This document shows, piece after piece, positions 1-8,118 of a DNA stretch of 32,188 nt. Each line of letters starts with the position of its first letter. Within the stretch, counting starts at the first letter, position 1. The stretch lies in contig NZ_JAATUR010000046.1 of the NCBI RefSeq assembly GCF_011881725.1, forward strand, positions 1-32,188, in the 5' to 3' direction. A program made the translations under genes and the position numbers. Under the pieces are notes generated by a model. That model did not search any database, was not told the DNA's origin, and saw only the letters and a program-made list of their open reading frames with translations. The DNA is from Escherichia coli (GTDB lineage: Bacteria; Pseudomonadota; Gammaproteobacteria; Enterobacterales; Enterobacteriaceae).

Positions 1-721
1 TGTTCCAGTGACCGCCAAAGGCACCGAGGGCATCGCGACGTGCGCTTTCGCCAATGACCACCACATAAGTGTGATATTTGGGTTTAACTGCAGTGACTGT
101 CCAGGTGTCTTTCATCCCGGCAAGTTTCGCCATCCGTTCTTGCTCTTCAATCACCTCGTTATTGTTGACGATGACATCCTTAGCAAAACGAAATATCGGA
201 TAGCCAGTATCTTTCAGTTTAAATACGCCGCCCCAGGCGAGATTTTGAACCGGAGCGACAAAAAATGTCGCCACGCTGAATACCAGACACAGGCTGTCGA
301 AGGTATTCCAGCGTGCTTTTTCATCCTCTTTTTTCCGCCTGACGGCAATTACGCCGAGCGCAAAAATAAATAGGCCGACCAGATAGCTGTACCACGGGAA
401 AATCGTCAGGATTTCGGTCGATTCTTCCATGTTTGTGGAGTGCAATGCCAGCAATGTATTGAAGTTAGGTGCGCCGTAGGCCTGAGCAAAAGGGAAATAA
501 CAAGCTGCTACCAGTGAGCTGACGCCGACCAGAACTTTTTGTACGCGAGGCAATGTTCGCCATAGCAAAAGTAAAATAGCCGTAAATGCGGCGGTGTAGA
601 GCAAACTAAAGGGATAACCTAAGCCGAGGTTAATCAATAGCGACTGTAAAAAGTAGAACGCAGTCCACGGGCTAAAGACCCGGCTACGGGCAACAAGCGA
701 TTCTTTGAGGGTTAAGTTCAT
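1..721 (-). CDS. opgE: Phosphoethanolamine transferase OpgE (YbiP), N-terminal part only
   Basis: The reverse strand reads open from an ATG at 721 to the window edge (240 codons), so the gene is cut by the window and not necessarily broken. The N-terminal half is rich in hydrophobic stretches typical of the membrane domain of the EptA/OpgE/YhjW class. Near residue 223 it enters the periplasmic sulfatase-like catalytic domain with the motif VVVIGESARRD, where the residue after GE is the expected nucleophile/metal ligand position (Ser here, often Thr in EptA). The family moves phosphoethanolamine from phosphatidylethanolamine to a periplasmic acceptor; E. coli OpgE is reported to modify osmoregulated periplasmic glucans. 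Product identity rests on strong recall of the K-12 YbiP sequence and on its place next to mntS/mntR. Confidence 0.88.
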   Translation of the reverse strand, partial: MNLTLKESLVARSRVFSPWTAFYFLQSLLINLGLGYPFSLLYTAAFTAILLLLWRTLPRVQKVLVGVSSLVAACYFPFAQAYGAPNFNTLLALHSTNMEESTEILTIFPWYSYLVGLFIFALGVIAVRRKKEDEKARWNTFDSLCLVFSVATFFVAPVQNLAWGGVFKLKDTGYPIFRFAKDVIVNNNEVIEEQERMAKLAGMKDTWTVTAVKPKYHTYVVVIGESARRDALGAFGGHWN

Positions 722-990
722 ATGCCACTATTGTAACAAACGCCATGTGCTTACCCTGGCGTCAAGGGTCAATACCTGCAAGAGTGCGTGAAGAGGGGAA
801 TGGGTCCGCATCCGCGAGCCGCAATATACGCAGGGCAGCAAGAAGATAGAGCGAGCCGCTGTTCAGGTCAACTACTGACGAACAATTCTTTTGCGAAGAA
901 GATTGCAAATCCGACAAAAAGTGGGGTTTTTCAGGCTAAAACGCTTTATGCAGGCATAAAGCAGGTGTGAGGCGGCGTACCGCGACGCCG

Positions 991-1119
991 CTATTTATCG
1001 GAAGGTTTATCCTGCTGCGGTTTGTTGTTGACCATATCGCACAACATAGAGAGCAGCATTAACCGTACTTTAAAGGGAGAATGACTAAACACGCGCATAC
1101 ACCTCTTGAACTCATTCAT
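991..1119 (-). CDS. mntS: Small manganese-response protein MntS (rybA locus)
   Basis: A 42-residue reading frame starts MNEFKRCMRVFSHS and ends DKPSDK with a TAG stop. The ATG has a strong ribosome binding site (AGGAGGT) about 5 bases upstream. The sequence matches the E. coli small protein MntS, encoded within the transcript formerly called the RybA small RNA. MntS raises intracellular manganese availability when manganese is scarce, reportedly by interfering with the exporter MntP, and is repressed by MntR with Mn2+. The gene faces away from mntR, and an MntR-type palindrome lies on its promoter. The rybA transcript probably continues beyond the stop codon toward about 850, but no clear terminator shows its 3' end; a 7-bp GC hairpin lies just past the stop (about 973-992) without a good U tract. 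Apart from that transcript, nothing coding is visible between 722 and 990. Confidence 0.92.
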   Translation of the reverse strand: MNEFKRCMRVFSHSPFKVRLMLLSMLCDMVNNKPQQDKPSDK

Positions 1120-1177
1120 AAGACCTCCTGACTGGCTAATCCCGTCGGTCCTTGAGGGATGATTGCATTACATACAG

Positions 1178-1195
1178 ATATAGCACAGGCTATAT
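1178..1195. promoter_or_regulatory. MntR operator overlapping the mntS promoter
   Basis: ATATAGC and GCTATAT form a palindrome around ACAG, close to the known MntR box (AACATAGC-N4-GCTATGTT type). A perfect minus-strand -10 (TATAAT at 1199-1194) abuts it and would start mntS transcription near 1187, inside the box. Bound MntR would therefore block initiation, which fits manganese repression of mntS. Confidence 0.8.
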
Positions 1196-1224
1196 TATAT
1201 AGCTATTGCTAAAACGTTAATTTT

Positions 1225-1252
1225 TTGTGCCTTCGCAACTCTGGTTTACAAT
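1225..1252 (+). promoter_or_regulatory. Candidate mntR promoter
   Basis: A TACAAT -10 (1247-1252) follows a weak TTGTGC -35 (1225-1230) with a 16-base spacer. It lies about 50 bases upstream of the mntR ATG. The -10 is good and the -35 poor, so this is tentative. Confidence 0.45.
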
Positions 1253-1304
1253 GTGCGCACGAAATGAGAACGCTATGAATGCGTCACCATAATGAGGAAG
1301 CACA

Positions 1305-1772
1305 ATGAGTCGTCGCGCAGGTACGCCAACAGCAAAAAAAGTGACGCAGTTAGTCAACGTGGAAGAGCACGTTGAAGGATTCCGCCAGGTCAGAGAGGCG
1401 CATCGCCGTGAGCTTATCGATGATTACGTTGAGCTGATTTCGGACTTGATCAGGGAAGTGGGGGAAGCCCGTCAGGTTGATATGGCTGCTCGTCTGGGGG
1501 TCTCTCAACCTACGGTGGCTAAAATGCTTAAGCGACTGGCAACCATCGGCTTGATTGAAATGATCCCCTGGCGTGGCGTGTTTTTAACGGCGGAAGGGGA
1601 GAAACTGGCGCAGGAAAGCCGCGAGCGTCATCAGATAGTCGAAAACTTCTTGTTAGTGTTGGGCGTCAGCCCGGAAATCGCCCGTCGCGATGCGGAAGGC
1701 ATGGAGCACCATGTCAGTGAAGAGACGCTGGACGCCTTTCGTTTATTTACCCAGAAACACGGTGCCAAATGA
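1305..1772 (+). CDS. mntR: Manganese-responsive transcriptional regulator MntR
   Basis: The 155-residue product is a DtxR/MntR family Mn2+ sensor. It has an N-terminal winged helix-turn-helix (about residues 55-95, with VDMAARLGVSQPTVAKML as the helix-turn-helix) and a C-terminal dimer/metal domain that includes GMEHHVSEET with paired histidines and acidic residues. In E. coli, Mn-MntR represses mntH, mntR and mntS and activates mntP. Start: an AATGAGGAAG ribosome binding site lies just upstream of the ATG. The stop codon overlaps the ybiR start (ATGA), so the two genes are probably translationally coupled. An MntR-type box lies about 110 bases upstream, in the region shared with mntS. Confidence 0.95.
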   Translation: MSRRAGTPTAKKVTQLVNVEEHVEGFRQVREAHRRELIDDYVELISDLIREVGEARQVDMAARLGVSQPTVAKMLKRLATIGLIEMIPWRGVFLTAEGEKLAQESRERHQIVENFLLVLGVSPEIARRDAEGMEHHVSEETLDAFRLFTQKHGAK

Positions 1773-2887
1773 GCCTGCCTTTTTTACGCACGCTGCAAGG
1801 CGATCGCTTTTTTCAGTTATTAATTCTTGTTGGTATCGGATTAAGTTTTTTCGTTCCCTTTGCACCGAAATCCTGGCCCGATGCTATCGACTGGCACACC
1901 ATCATCACCTTGAGTGGCCTGATGCTGCTGACCAAAGGTGTTGAGTTAAGTGGTTATTTTGATGTGCTGGGTCGCAAAATGGTACGCCGTTTTGCAACTG
2001 AGCGTCGGCTGGCGATGTTTATGGTGCTGGCGGCGGCGCTGCTTTCTACATTTCTGACCAACGATGTCGCGCTGTTTATTGTTGTTCCGCTGACTATCAC
2101 GCTAAAAAGACTGTGTGAGATCCCGGTTAACCGGCTGATTATTTTTGAGGCGCTGGCAGTCAACGCCGGATCGCTGCTGACGCCGATTGGCAACCCGCAA
2201 AATATTCTTATCTGGGGACGTTCTGGTCTTTCGTTTGCCGGATTTATTGCCCAAATGGCACCGCTGGCTGGCGCGATGATGCTGACACTCCTGCTGCTGT
2301 GCTGGTGTTGTTTCCCTGGAAAGGCCCTGCAATATCATACGGGTACGCAAACGCCGGAGTGGAAACCGAGGCTGGTGTGGAGTTGTCTGGGGCTGTATAT
2401 CGTCTTTCTGACGGCGCTTGAGTTTAAACAAGAACTGTGGGGACTGGTGATTGTGGCGGTGGGCTTTGCACTGCTGGCACGTCGTGTGGTGCTGAGTGTG
2501 GACTGGACGCTGCTGCTGGTATTTATGGCGATGTTTATTGACGTCCATTTACTAACCCAACTTCCGGCATTACAGGGTGTGTTGAGCAACGTGAGTCATT
2601 TATCTGATCCTGGATTATGGCTGACTGCGATTGGTTTATCACAGGTAATCAGTAACGTGCCGAGCACGATTTTGCTGCTCAATTATGTGCCACCGTCTTT
2701 ATTACTGGCATGGGCGGTAAATGTAGGTGGCTTTGGTTTATTACCCGGCTCGCTGGCAAATTTGATAGCGCTACGGATGGCGAATGATCGCCGGATCTGG
2801 TGGCGTTTCCATCTCTATTCAATACCGATGCTGTTGTGGGCGGCGCTGGTGGGATATGTTTTGTTGGTTACTACCGTGGCGGGGTAA
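1769..2887 (+). CDS. ybiR: Putative anion/ion transporter YbiR
   Basis: This 372-residue polytopic inner-membrane protein has about ten hydrophobic segments. It belongs to the ArsB/NhaD-like part of the ion transporter superfamily, shown by two re-entrant-loop-like motifs: LTNDVALFIVVPLT with NAGSLLTPIGNPQNILIWG in the first half, and VISNVPSTILLLNY in the second. Substrate is not established. The ATG overlaps the mntR stop, so the genes are co-transcribed. That could hint at a metal- or manganese-linked role, but this is inference only. A strong hairpin terminator follows 14 bases after the stop. Confidence 0.88.
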   Translation: MSLPFLRTLQGDRFFQLLILVGIGLSFFVPFAPKSWPDAIDWHTIITLSGLMLLTKGVELSGYFDVLGRKMVRRFATERRLAMFMVLAAALLSTFLTNDVALFIVVPLTITLKRLCEIPVNRLIIFEALAVNAGSLLTPIGNPQNILIWGRSGLSFAGFIAQMAPLAGAMMLTLLLLCWCCFPGKALQYHTGTQTPEWKPRLVWSCLGLYIVFLTALEFKQELWGLVIVAVGFALLARRVVLSVDWTLLLVFMAMFIDVHLLTQLPALQGVLSNVSHLSDPGLWLTAIGLSQVISNVPSTILLLNYVPPSLLLAWAVNVGGFGLLPGSLANLIALRMANDRRIWWRFHLYSIPMLLWAALVGYVLLVTTVAG

Positions 2888-2901
2888 GGTCTGGCGAATA
2901 A

Positions 2902-2928
2902 AAAAGGCGGATTATCAGTCCGCCTTTT
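2902..2928. terminator. Bidirectional terminator between ybiR and ldtB
   Basis: AAAAGGCGGA and TCCGCCTTTT form a perfect 10-bp stem with a 7-base loop. A-rich and T-rich arms give a usable U tract in both directions, serving the convergent genes ybiR and ldtB. Confidence 0.85.
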
Positions 2929-2946
2929 GCATTCAGTCTGTGATGA

Positions 2947-3867
2947 TTAATTCAGACGAACCGGCATCCCGGAACGGTTTTGAATAGCCTGGTCCAGAAC
3001 AGCCTGGTCAACATCTGGCTGGCCGGTCACTGTCTGCACGCTCTTCGTCAGGGTAATAGGTACAATTTCCTGACCTTCAAACTGGGCTTCAGTGGTAGAC
3101 AGCGGGTTATGGACTTCAATGTAACGGCTGCCGTCTGGTTCGGTAGTCGCTTTCACCGGCTCATCAATAAACTGTACACGAGTACCGACTGGCACTTTCT
3201 CGAACAGGAATTTAATGTCTTCGTTACGCAGACGCACACAGCCGTGGCTTACGCGTAGACCGATACCGAAGTTAGCGTTGGTGCCGTGGATAGCGTACAG
3301 ACGACCAATGTACAGTGCATACAGTCCCATCGGGTTATCCGGGCCAGCCGGAACGACAGCCGGAAGCGGTTCCCCCGCAGCGCGGTACTCTGCGTGCATT
3401 TTGGCGGTCGGTGTCCAGGTCGGGCCTGCTTTCTTACGTTCTACTTTGGTGGTCCAGTTGATAGGTGTGTCTTTACCTAACTGACCAATCCCGATCGGCA
3501 GCACGATAACGGTATTGGTCCCTTTCGGATAGTAATAGAGACGCATCTCTGCGCTGTTAATGACGATGCCTTCATGAACGGTATCCGGCAGGATTAGCTG
3601 TTGCGGAATGTTCAGTACAGTGCCGCCTTTCGGCAGGAAGGTATCCACGCCCGGGTTAGCTTCCATCATGTTGGAAAGGCCCATCTGGTACTCGGCAGCA
3701 AAATACTCCAGCGGCTGAGTGTTACCTTCAGGGATGGTGATCACCTGATTCTGACCAACCAGGCGACTCCCGTCGGTTGGCAGAGGATAAGTTACCGCAG
3801 AGGCGGTACTGCAAAAGCCGACAACAGCGAAGGCCGCTGCGAATAATGTTTTCAATTTCATATTCAT
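2947..3867 (-). CDS. ldtB: L,D-transpeptidase LdtB (YbiS)
   Basis: The 306-residue periplasmic enzyme of the YkuD family anchors Braun lipoprotein (Lpp) to meso-diaminopimelate in peptidoglycan; E. coli LdtA, LdtB and LdtC share this job. A Sec signal peptide covers about residues 1-24 (cleavage near TASA|VT). A LysM-like segment follows (about 42-92, with the NPGVD motif), then the YkuD catalytic domain (about 98-235). The active-site signature is present: HGTN at 194-197 and SHGCVRLRN with His208 and catalytic Cys210. The gene is monocistronic, with its own promoter upstream and a shared terminator downstream. Sequence and length match K-12 YbiS as recalled. Confidence 0.95.
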   Translation of the reverse strand: MNMKLKTLFAAAFAVVGFCSTASAVTYPLPTDGSRLVGQNQVITIPEGNTQPLEYFAAEYQMGLSNMMEANPGVDTFLPKGGTVLNIPQQLILPDTVHEGIVINSAEMRLYYYPKGTNTVIVLPIGIGQLGKDTPINWTTKVERKKAGPTWTPTAKMHAEYRAAGEPLPAVVPAGPDNPMGLYALYIGRLYAIHGTNANFGIGLRVSHGCVRLRNEDIKFLFEKVPVGTRVQFIDEPVKATTEPDGSRYIEVHNPLSTTEAQFEGQEIVPITLTKSVQTVTGQPDVDQAVLDQAIQNRSGMPVRLN

Positions 3868-3929
3868 GTTAAGCGAGATTTAGTGCCTGGCAGGCCATTA
3901 GGTTGAGAATATTAGAGTACTGGAAGCGC

Positions 3930-3958
3930 ATTATATGTTCATTCCTGCTAACAGTGAA
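3930..3958 (-). promoter_or_regulatory. Sigma-70 type promoter for ldtB
   Basis: On the reverse strand, TTCACT (-35, 3958-3953) and a perfect TATAAT (-10, 3935-3930) are separated by 17 bases. Transcription would start near 3923, leaving a leader of about 55 bases before the ldtB ATG. Confidence 0.7.
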
Positions 3959-4040
3959 ATCAGATGTGTACGAAATCACATTTTTTGCCTTTGGCTTGAG
4001 TGTAGTCCTTAAGCGACGGACAGGATCTTCTTTCAGACTT

Positions 4041-4050
4041 ATGGCATAAT
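4041..4050 (+). promoter_or_regulatory. Candidate -10 element for ybiT
   Basis: CATAAT (4045-4050, 5 of 6 to consensus) lies about 35 bases before the ybiT GTG start. No convincing -35 is seen at the right distance, so this is a weak call. Confidence 0.35.
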
Positions 4051-4085
4051 GCGCGGTTTGTCATATCTCTTTTCAGGATACGCCT

Positions 4086-5678
4086 GTGTTAGTTTCCAGT
4101 AACGTCACCATGCAGTTCGGCAGTAAGCCGTTGTTTGAAAACATTTCCGTCAAATTTGGCGGCGGCAACCGTTACGGCCTGATTGGCGCGAACGGTAGTG
4201 GTAAATCCACCTTTATGAAAATCCTCGGCGGCGACCTTGAGCCGACGCTGGGTAACGTTTCCCTCGATCCCAACGAGCGCATTGGTAAGTTGCGTCAGGA
4301 TCAATTTGCCTTTGAAGAGTACACCGTGCTGGATACGGTGATCATGGGGCATAAAGAGTTGTGGGAAGTGAAGCAAGAGCGCGACCGCATCTATGCTTTG
4401 CCGGAAATGAGCGAAGAAGATGGCTACAAAGTGGCCGATCTGGAAGTGAAATACGGCGAAATGGACGGTTACTCTGCGGAAGCTCGCGCCGGTGAACTGT
4501 TGCTTGGCGTGGGCATTCCAGTGGAACAACACTACGGCCCGATGAGTGAAGTTGCTCCTGGCTGGAAGCTGCGTGTGCTGCTGGCACAGGCGTTGTTTGC
4601 TGATCCGGACATTCTTCTGCTCGACGAACCGACCAACAACCTGGACATCGACACCATTCGCTGGCTGGAGCAGGTGCTGAACGAGCGTGACAGTACCATG
4701 ATCATCATCTCGCATGACCGTCACTTCCTTAACATGGTGTGTACTCATATGGCGGATCTGGATTACGGCGAACTGCGCGTTTATCCGGGCAACTACGATG
4801 AGTACATGACGGCGGCGACTCAGGCGCGTGAACGTCTGTTGGCCGATAACGCCAAGAAGAAAGCGCAGATTGCCGAGTTGCAATCCTTTGTAAGCCGCTT
4901 TAGCGCCAACGCTTCGAAATCTCGTCAGGCGACTTCGCGTGCGCGTCAGATTGATAAAATCAAACTGGAAGAGGTGAAAGCCTCCAGCCGTCAGAACCCG
5001 TTCATCCGTTTTGAGCAGGATAAGAAACTGTTCCGTAACGCGCTGGAAGTGGAAGGTCTGACTAAAGGATTTGATAACGGTCCACTGTTTAAAAATCTCA
5101 ACCTGCTGCTGGAAGTCGGTGAAAAACTGGCGGTGCTCGGCACCAACGGCGTCGGTAAATCAACGCTGTTGAAAACGCTGGTAGGCGATCTGCAACCGGA
5201 TAGCGGCACCGTAAAATGGTCCGAGAACGCGCGCATTGGTTACTACGCCCAGGACCACGAATATGAGTTTGAAAATGATCTGACCGTGTTCGAATGGATG
5301 AGTCAGTGGAAGCAGGAAGGCGATGACGAGCAGGCGGTGCGCAGCATTCTCGGTCGTTTGTTGTTCAGCCAGGATGATATCAAAAAGCCTGCGAAAGTGC
5401 TTTCCGGTGGGGAAAAAGGGCGGATGCTGTTTGGTAAGTTAATGATGCAGAAACCGAACATTCTGATCATGGACGAACCGACCAACCACCTGGATATGGA
5501 ATCCATCGAGTCGCTGAACATGGCGCTGGAACTGTACCAGGGCACGCTGATCTTTGTTTCTCACGACCGTGAGTTTGTAAGTTCCCTGGCGACCCGCATT
5601 CTGGAAATTACTCCGGAACGCGTGATCGACTTTAGCGGTAATTATGACGATTACCTGCGTAGTAAAGGGATCGAGTAA
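4086..5678 (+). CDS. ybiT: ABC-F family ATPase YbiT
   Basis: The 530-residue soluble protein has two tandem ABC ATPase domains and no membrane segments, as in ABC-F translation factors. Domain 1 has Walker A GANGSGKST (34-42) and Walker B LLLDEPTNNLD with Glu181. The linker (about 240-315) is rich in Lys, Arg and Ala and fits the P-site tRNA interaction motif. Domain 2 has GTNGVGKST (352-360), the full signature LSGGEKGR (439-446) and IMDEPTNHLD with Glu464. In domain 1 the usual LSGG signature is replaced by MSEVAPGW (153-160); K-12 YbiT is recalled to share this, so it is a family trait and not damage. Like other E. coli ABC-Fs (EttA, Uup, YheS), it probably acts on the 70S ribosome E site; the precise role is unsettled. 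The start is GTG with AGGA 7 bases upstream. Confidence 0.93.
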   Translation: MLVSSNVTMQFGSKPLFENISVKFGGGNRYGLIGANGSGKSTFMKILGGDLEPTLGNVSLDPNERIGKLRQDQFAFEEYTVLDTVIMGHKELWEVKQERDRIYALPEMSEEDGYKVADLEVKYGEMDGYSAEARAGELLLGVGIPVEQHYGPMSEVAPGWKLRVLLAQALFADPDILLLDEPTNNLDIDTIRWLEQVLNERDSTMIIISHDRHFLNMVCTHMADLDYGELRVYPGNYDEYMTAATQARERLLADNAKKKAQIAELQSFVSRFSANASKSRQATSRARQIDKIKLEEVKASSRQNPFIRFEQDKKLFRNALEVEGLTKGFDNGPLFKNLNLLLEVGEKLAVLGTNGVGKSTLLKTLVGDLQPDSGTVKWSENARIGYYAQDHEYEFENDLTVFEWMSQWKQEGDDEQAVRSILGRLLFSQDDIKKPAKVLSGGEKGRMLFGKLMMQKPNILIMDEPTNHLDMESIESLNMALELYQGTLIFVSHDREFVSSLATRILEITPERVIDFSGNYDDYLRSKGIE

Positions 5679-5687
5679 GTTATTGTC

Positions 5688-5714
5688 CGTCACCCCGATA
5701 CAGTCGGGGTGACG
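5688..5714. terminator. Hairpin between convergent ybiT and ybiU
   Basis: A perfect 11-bp stem (arm CGTCACCCCGA) closes a 5-base loop, 9 bases after the ybiT stop and 36 bases beyond the ybiU stop. The flanks have only short T runs, so termination may be partial. Confidence 0.6.
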
Positions 5715-5749
5715 CTTCCTAAAATTCACTTCCAATAATCCATCAGCGT

Positions 5750-7009
5750 TCAAACGTCCATGCCAAGCGCACGCTTACCGTGAATGTTCAGATCATCCAG
5801 TGTAAATCGGCCTTCCCAGTTCGCTTCATAATCTTCACGCGGGAAATCACCTGGTGATGCGCCTTTTTCCAGTGCTTTTCTGACTTTGTGTGCATAAGCC
5901 TGATTTTTCGCACACATTGGTGCAGCAGGGATATACATCACGTTGCCCCAGCCTTGTTGATTGTCTACTGGCGCGACAGAGTGGATCACATCACAGTGCC
6001 ACCAGACGGAATCCCCCGCTGTTATCGCAGGAATGGACGTCAGTGCTTTTATCAACAGTGGATGCCATTTCTCTGAAATGGGCAGAACTTTGCCAGGCGC
6101 TACACCGCACAGCTCGTCGTCCGGCACGTCATCCAGTAACGGGCGCAATAAAACATACGCCATCGCTTCCGGGATCGGCACCACGTGTAACAATCCCTGA
6201 CCCGATAACATATCAGAGAGCGCAGTCCATCCCTGAAACGTGCGAAACACCGAACATTTGGTGGTGTTATCCACCGTGTACTCTTCGACATCGGTACGGT
6301 GTGCAGCATCCCAGGGATCGTACTCATCGAAACTCCCGTTGAAAACATTGGCAAAAACGCGCTGATAGGCGGGTAGCAACCACCGTTCCAGTGCACCAGA
6401 ATCGGTATGCGCGCCCAGACCTTTAGAGGTTGTGCCTGGTGGGCGGCGGCGGATCCTGTCTGGGTAAATCACACTGATATCGGGATCAAACCACTGTTTG
6501 CCGTTGCTTTCAGACTTCCACAGGCGGTTAAGGAAAGATTGCACTGCTGCCATATTGTCGCTCTGCCGCGCCTGCATTTGCGCCTGTGACCAGTAAATGG
6601 GATAGATTTCGGGACGAGAAGCCTCCAGTGAGCCGAAAAAGCTATCGCCAGGGCCTTTATAAACATCATCAAAATGATTGATATCGAGATAATCGAGCAT
6701 GGCGCGATCCCACGCCAGCGCCTGCTCGCGAGGGAAATGGCCTTTTATTACTGCACAGCCGCGATGTTTTATCTCAGTGCGAGTGTCTTCACTCACTGTA
6801 CCTGCTGCAATGTCGCTATAAGGGACTTCCGGCCAAACCGGCAATCCCTGTACTTTCAGGGCGTCGATTTCTGCTACACGCGCTTCGATTTTTGCCGTGA
6901 GTTTATCGAAGACCTGTTGTACATCACCGATCTGCTGTCGCAGCTCTGCTTTCATCTTACGAATAGCCGTTTTCGCATCTGTTGGCAGCGTCTCATAGGT
7001 AAAAGTCAT
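5750..7009 (-). CDS. ybiU: DUF1479 protein YbiU, possible Fe(II)/2-oxoglutarate-type oxygenase
   Basis: The 419-residue cytoplasmic protein belongs to DUF1479. After a helical N-terminus (about 10-50) comes a core with features of the double-stranded beta-helix oxygenase fold: GLGAHTDSGALERW puts His201 and Asp203 in an HxD motif, and GDSVWWHCDVIHSVAP gives a distal His343 in the usual GD...H context. A metal triad H-x-D...H is therefore plausible. Function is not established; calling it an oxygenase is inference. It is transcribed alone, away from the ybiV terminator. A perfect CTTTCG-TT-CGAAAG palindrome lies 13-26 bases upstream of the ATG, like those at ybiV and ybiY, so it probably shares their regulator. 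The start has AGAGGT 5 bases upstream. Confidence 0.85.
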   Translation of the reverse strand: MTFTYETLPTDAKTAIRKMKAELRQQIGDVQQVFDKLTAKIEARVAEIDALKVQGLPVWPEVPYSDIAAGTVSEDTRTEIKHRGCAVIKGHFPREQALAWDRAMLDYLDINHFDDVYKGPGDSFFGSLEASRPEIYPIYWSQAQMQARQSDNMAAVQSFLNRLWKSESNGKQWFDPDISVIYPDRIRRRPPGTTSKGLGAHTDSGALERWLLPAYQRVFANVFNGSFDEYDPWDAAHRTDVEEYTVDNTTKCSVFRTFQGWTALSDMLSGQGLLHVVPIPEAMAYVLLRPLLDDVPDDELCGVAPGKVLPISEKWHPLLIKALTSIPAITAGDSVWWHCDVIHSVAPVDNQQGWGNVMYIPAAPMCAKNQAYAHKVRKALEKGASPGDFPREDYEANWEGRFTLDDLNIHGKRALGMDV

Positions 7010-7022
7010 ATCAACCTCTAAT

Positions 7023-7049
7023 CTTTCGTTCGAAAGTAAAATGATTATG
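7023..7049 (-). promoter_or_regulatory. ybiU promoter -10 with overlapping palindromic operator
   Basis: CTTTCG-TT-CGAAAG (7023-7036) is a perfect 6-bp inverted repeat. A reverse-strand -10 (CATAAT at 7049-7044) would start transcription near 7037, so the palindrome would cover the first transcribed bases, as expected for a repressor site. The half-site spacing resembles operators of DeoR-family repressors such as GlpR; this is inference. Confidence 0.6.
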
Positions 7050-7128
7050 ATTGATACTTTAAGTTAAAAAAAGGTTAACGCAAGATAAAAACCTTGAGTA
7101 AGTGCACAAAGTGAGCAAAAAAAGAGAT

Positions 7129-7148
7129 GCCGGAGCGGTCGCTCCGGC
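7129..7148 (-). terminator. Rho-independent terminator after ybiV
   Basis: GCCGGAGC and GCTCCGGC form an 8-bp stem around a 4-base loop. On the reverse strand the stem is followed by ATCTCTTTTTTT, a good U tract, 11 bases past the ybiV stop. Confidence 0.85.
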
Positions 7149-7158
7149 CGGGAGAAGA

Positions 7159-7974
7159 TTAATTATTGAAAGGAACGGTGTTATCCAGCACCGCCTGAAT
7201 CACATTCAGCGCGCCTTCATGATTATTGTCATCGGTAGCGTAACGGGCGATTTGTTTAATGTTTTCCGCAGCATTGCTCATCGCAAAGGAATAACGCGCC
7301 ATTTTGAGCATTTCGGCATCGTTACCGCTGTCGCCAATTGCCACCACATTTTGCGGCGACAGATCCCAGCGTTTTAACAACCGCGTAATGCCGTTTGCTT
7401 TATGCAGGCCGGGAATAATCAGGTCGATAAAGCCAAAGCCGCTGGTGACGGGTTTCATAATGCCATCGAGCGCAACGTGCAGTTTGTCGATCACTAACGG
7501 GATTTGTTCATCCGGCAGGTTGAGCGAAAACTTGAACAGGACGTCATCAATCTCCTGGTAATCCTTCACTGGTTTCAGGCGATGGTAGTGTTTTGCCATC
7601 AGCGCAACGAATGCTTCTGGTGCATTTTCACTGACATAGGCACTTTGCAGGCCACAGGCGACAAAATTGAGTTGTTTATCTTTCAGCAACTCGCCAATAA
7701 CAATCCGCGATTCATGACGGGTGAGTTCGCCGTGGAACAGCTGCTTGCCATGTTCATAAACCAGAGCGCCGTTTTCCGCGACAAAAGAGATCTCATCCTT
7801 TAGCTCAGGAAAGAACGAAATAAGCTGGTAATACTGATTACCACTGGCGACAACGAACTCAATGCCGCGATTTTTCAGCTCCTGATATTGCGCCATAAAA
7901 CGTGGTTGGTTGTACGTTTTGGCGTCGTTTAGAAAAGTACCGTCCATGTCTGTGACGATAACTTTTACGCTCAT
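7159..7974 (-). CDS. ybiV: HAD-superfamily sugar phosphatase YbiV (SupH)
   Basis: The 271-residue cytosolic phosphatase is of the Cof-type (class IIB cap) HAD family. Motif I is DMDGTF with nucleophile Asp9 and acid/base Asp11, motif II contains Ser44 (VVASGN), motif III is Lys192, and motif IV is GDSGND (Asp215, Asp219). The E. coli protein dephosphorylates sugar phosphates in vitro, including fructose-1-phosphate and ribose-5-phosphate; its in vivo substrate is not settled. The start has AGGAG upstream. Its promoter carries a palindrome like the one at ybiU and lies just downstream of ybiW, which suggests a role linked to the ybiWY/fsaA sugar-phosphate pathway. Confidence 0.92.
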   Translation of the reverse strand: MSVKVIVTDMDGTFLNDAKTYNQPRFMAQYQELKNRGIEFVVASGNQYYQLISFFPELKDEISFVAENGALVYEHGKQLFHGELTRHESRIVIGELLKDKQLNFVACGLQSAYVSENAPEAFVALMAKHYHRLKPVKDYQEIDDVLFKFSLNLPDEQIPLVIDKLHVALDGIMKPVTSGFGFIDLIIPGLHKANGITRLLKRWDLSPQNVVAIGDSGNDAEMLKMARYSFAMSNAAENIKQIARYATDDNNHEGALNVIQAVLDNTVPFNN

Positions 7975-8038
7975 AGGTGTGCTCCTGGCTCGAAAATGAA
8001 ACCGTAACAGTGTAATGACAATGTGACACGGAGCACAA

Positions 8039-8066
8039 ATTATATTTCGAATGAAAGTGATGGGAA
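8039..8066 (-). promoter_or_regulatory. ybiV promoter with operator in its spacer
   Basis: On the reverse strand, TTCCCA (-35, 8066-8061) and a perfect TATAAT (-10, 8044-8039) are 16 bases apart. The near-palindrome ATTTCG-AA-TGAAAG (8044-8057) fills the spacer. It matches the ybiU palindrome at TTTCG and GAAAG, so a repressor bound here should block polymerase. Confidence 0.6.
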
Positions 8067-8087
8067 ATTGATGATGTGAATGATTTA

Positions 8088-8111
8088 GCCCGGCGACAGC
8101 CGCCGCCGGGC
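8088..8111 (-). terminator. Hairpin after ybiW
   Basis: GCCCGGCG and CGCCGGGC make an 8-bp GC stem with an 8-base loop, starting 8 bases past the ybiW stop. The following tract (TAAATCATT) is only moderately T-rich, so some readthrough into ybiV is possible. Confidence 0.55.
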
Positions 8112-8118
8112 GGAAGGT

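Noticed and set aside
788..970. 60-codon + strand frame upstream of mntR
   Set aside because: No ribosome binding site and no recognisable protein; it lies opposite the probable rybA/mntS transcript.
4542..4565. Missing LSGG signature in the first ABC domain of YbiT taken as damage
   Set aside because: K-12 YbiT, as recalled, has the same segment and the rest of the domain is intact, so it is a family trait.
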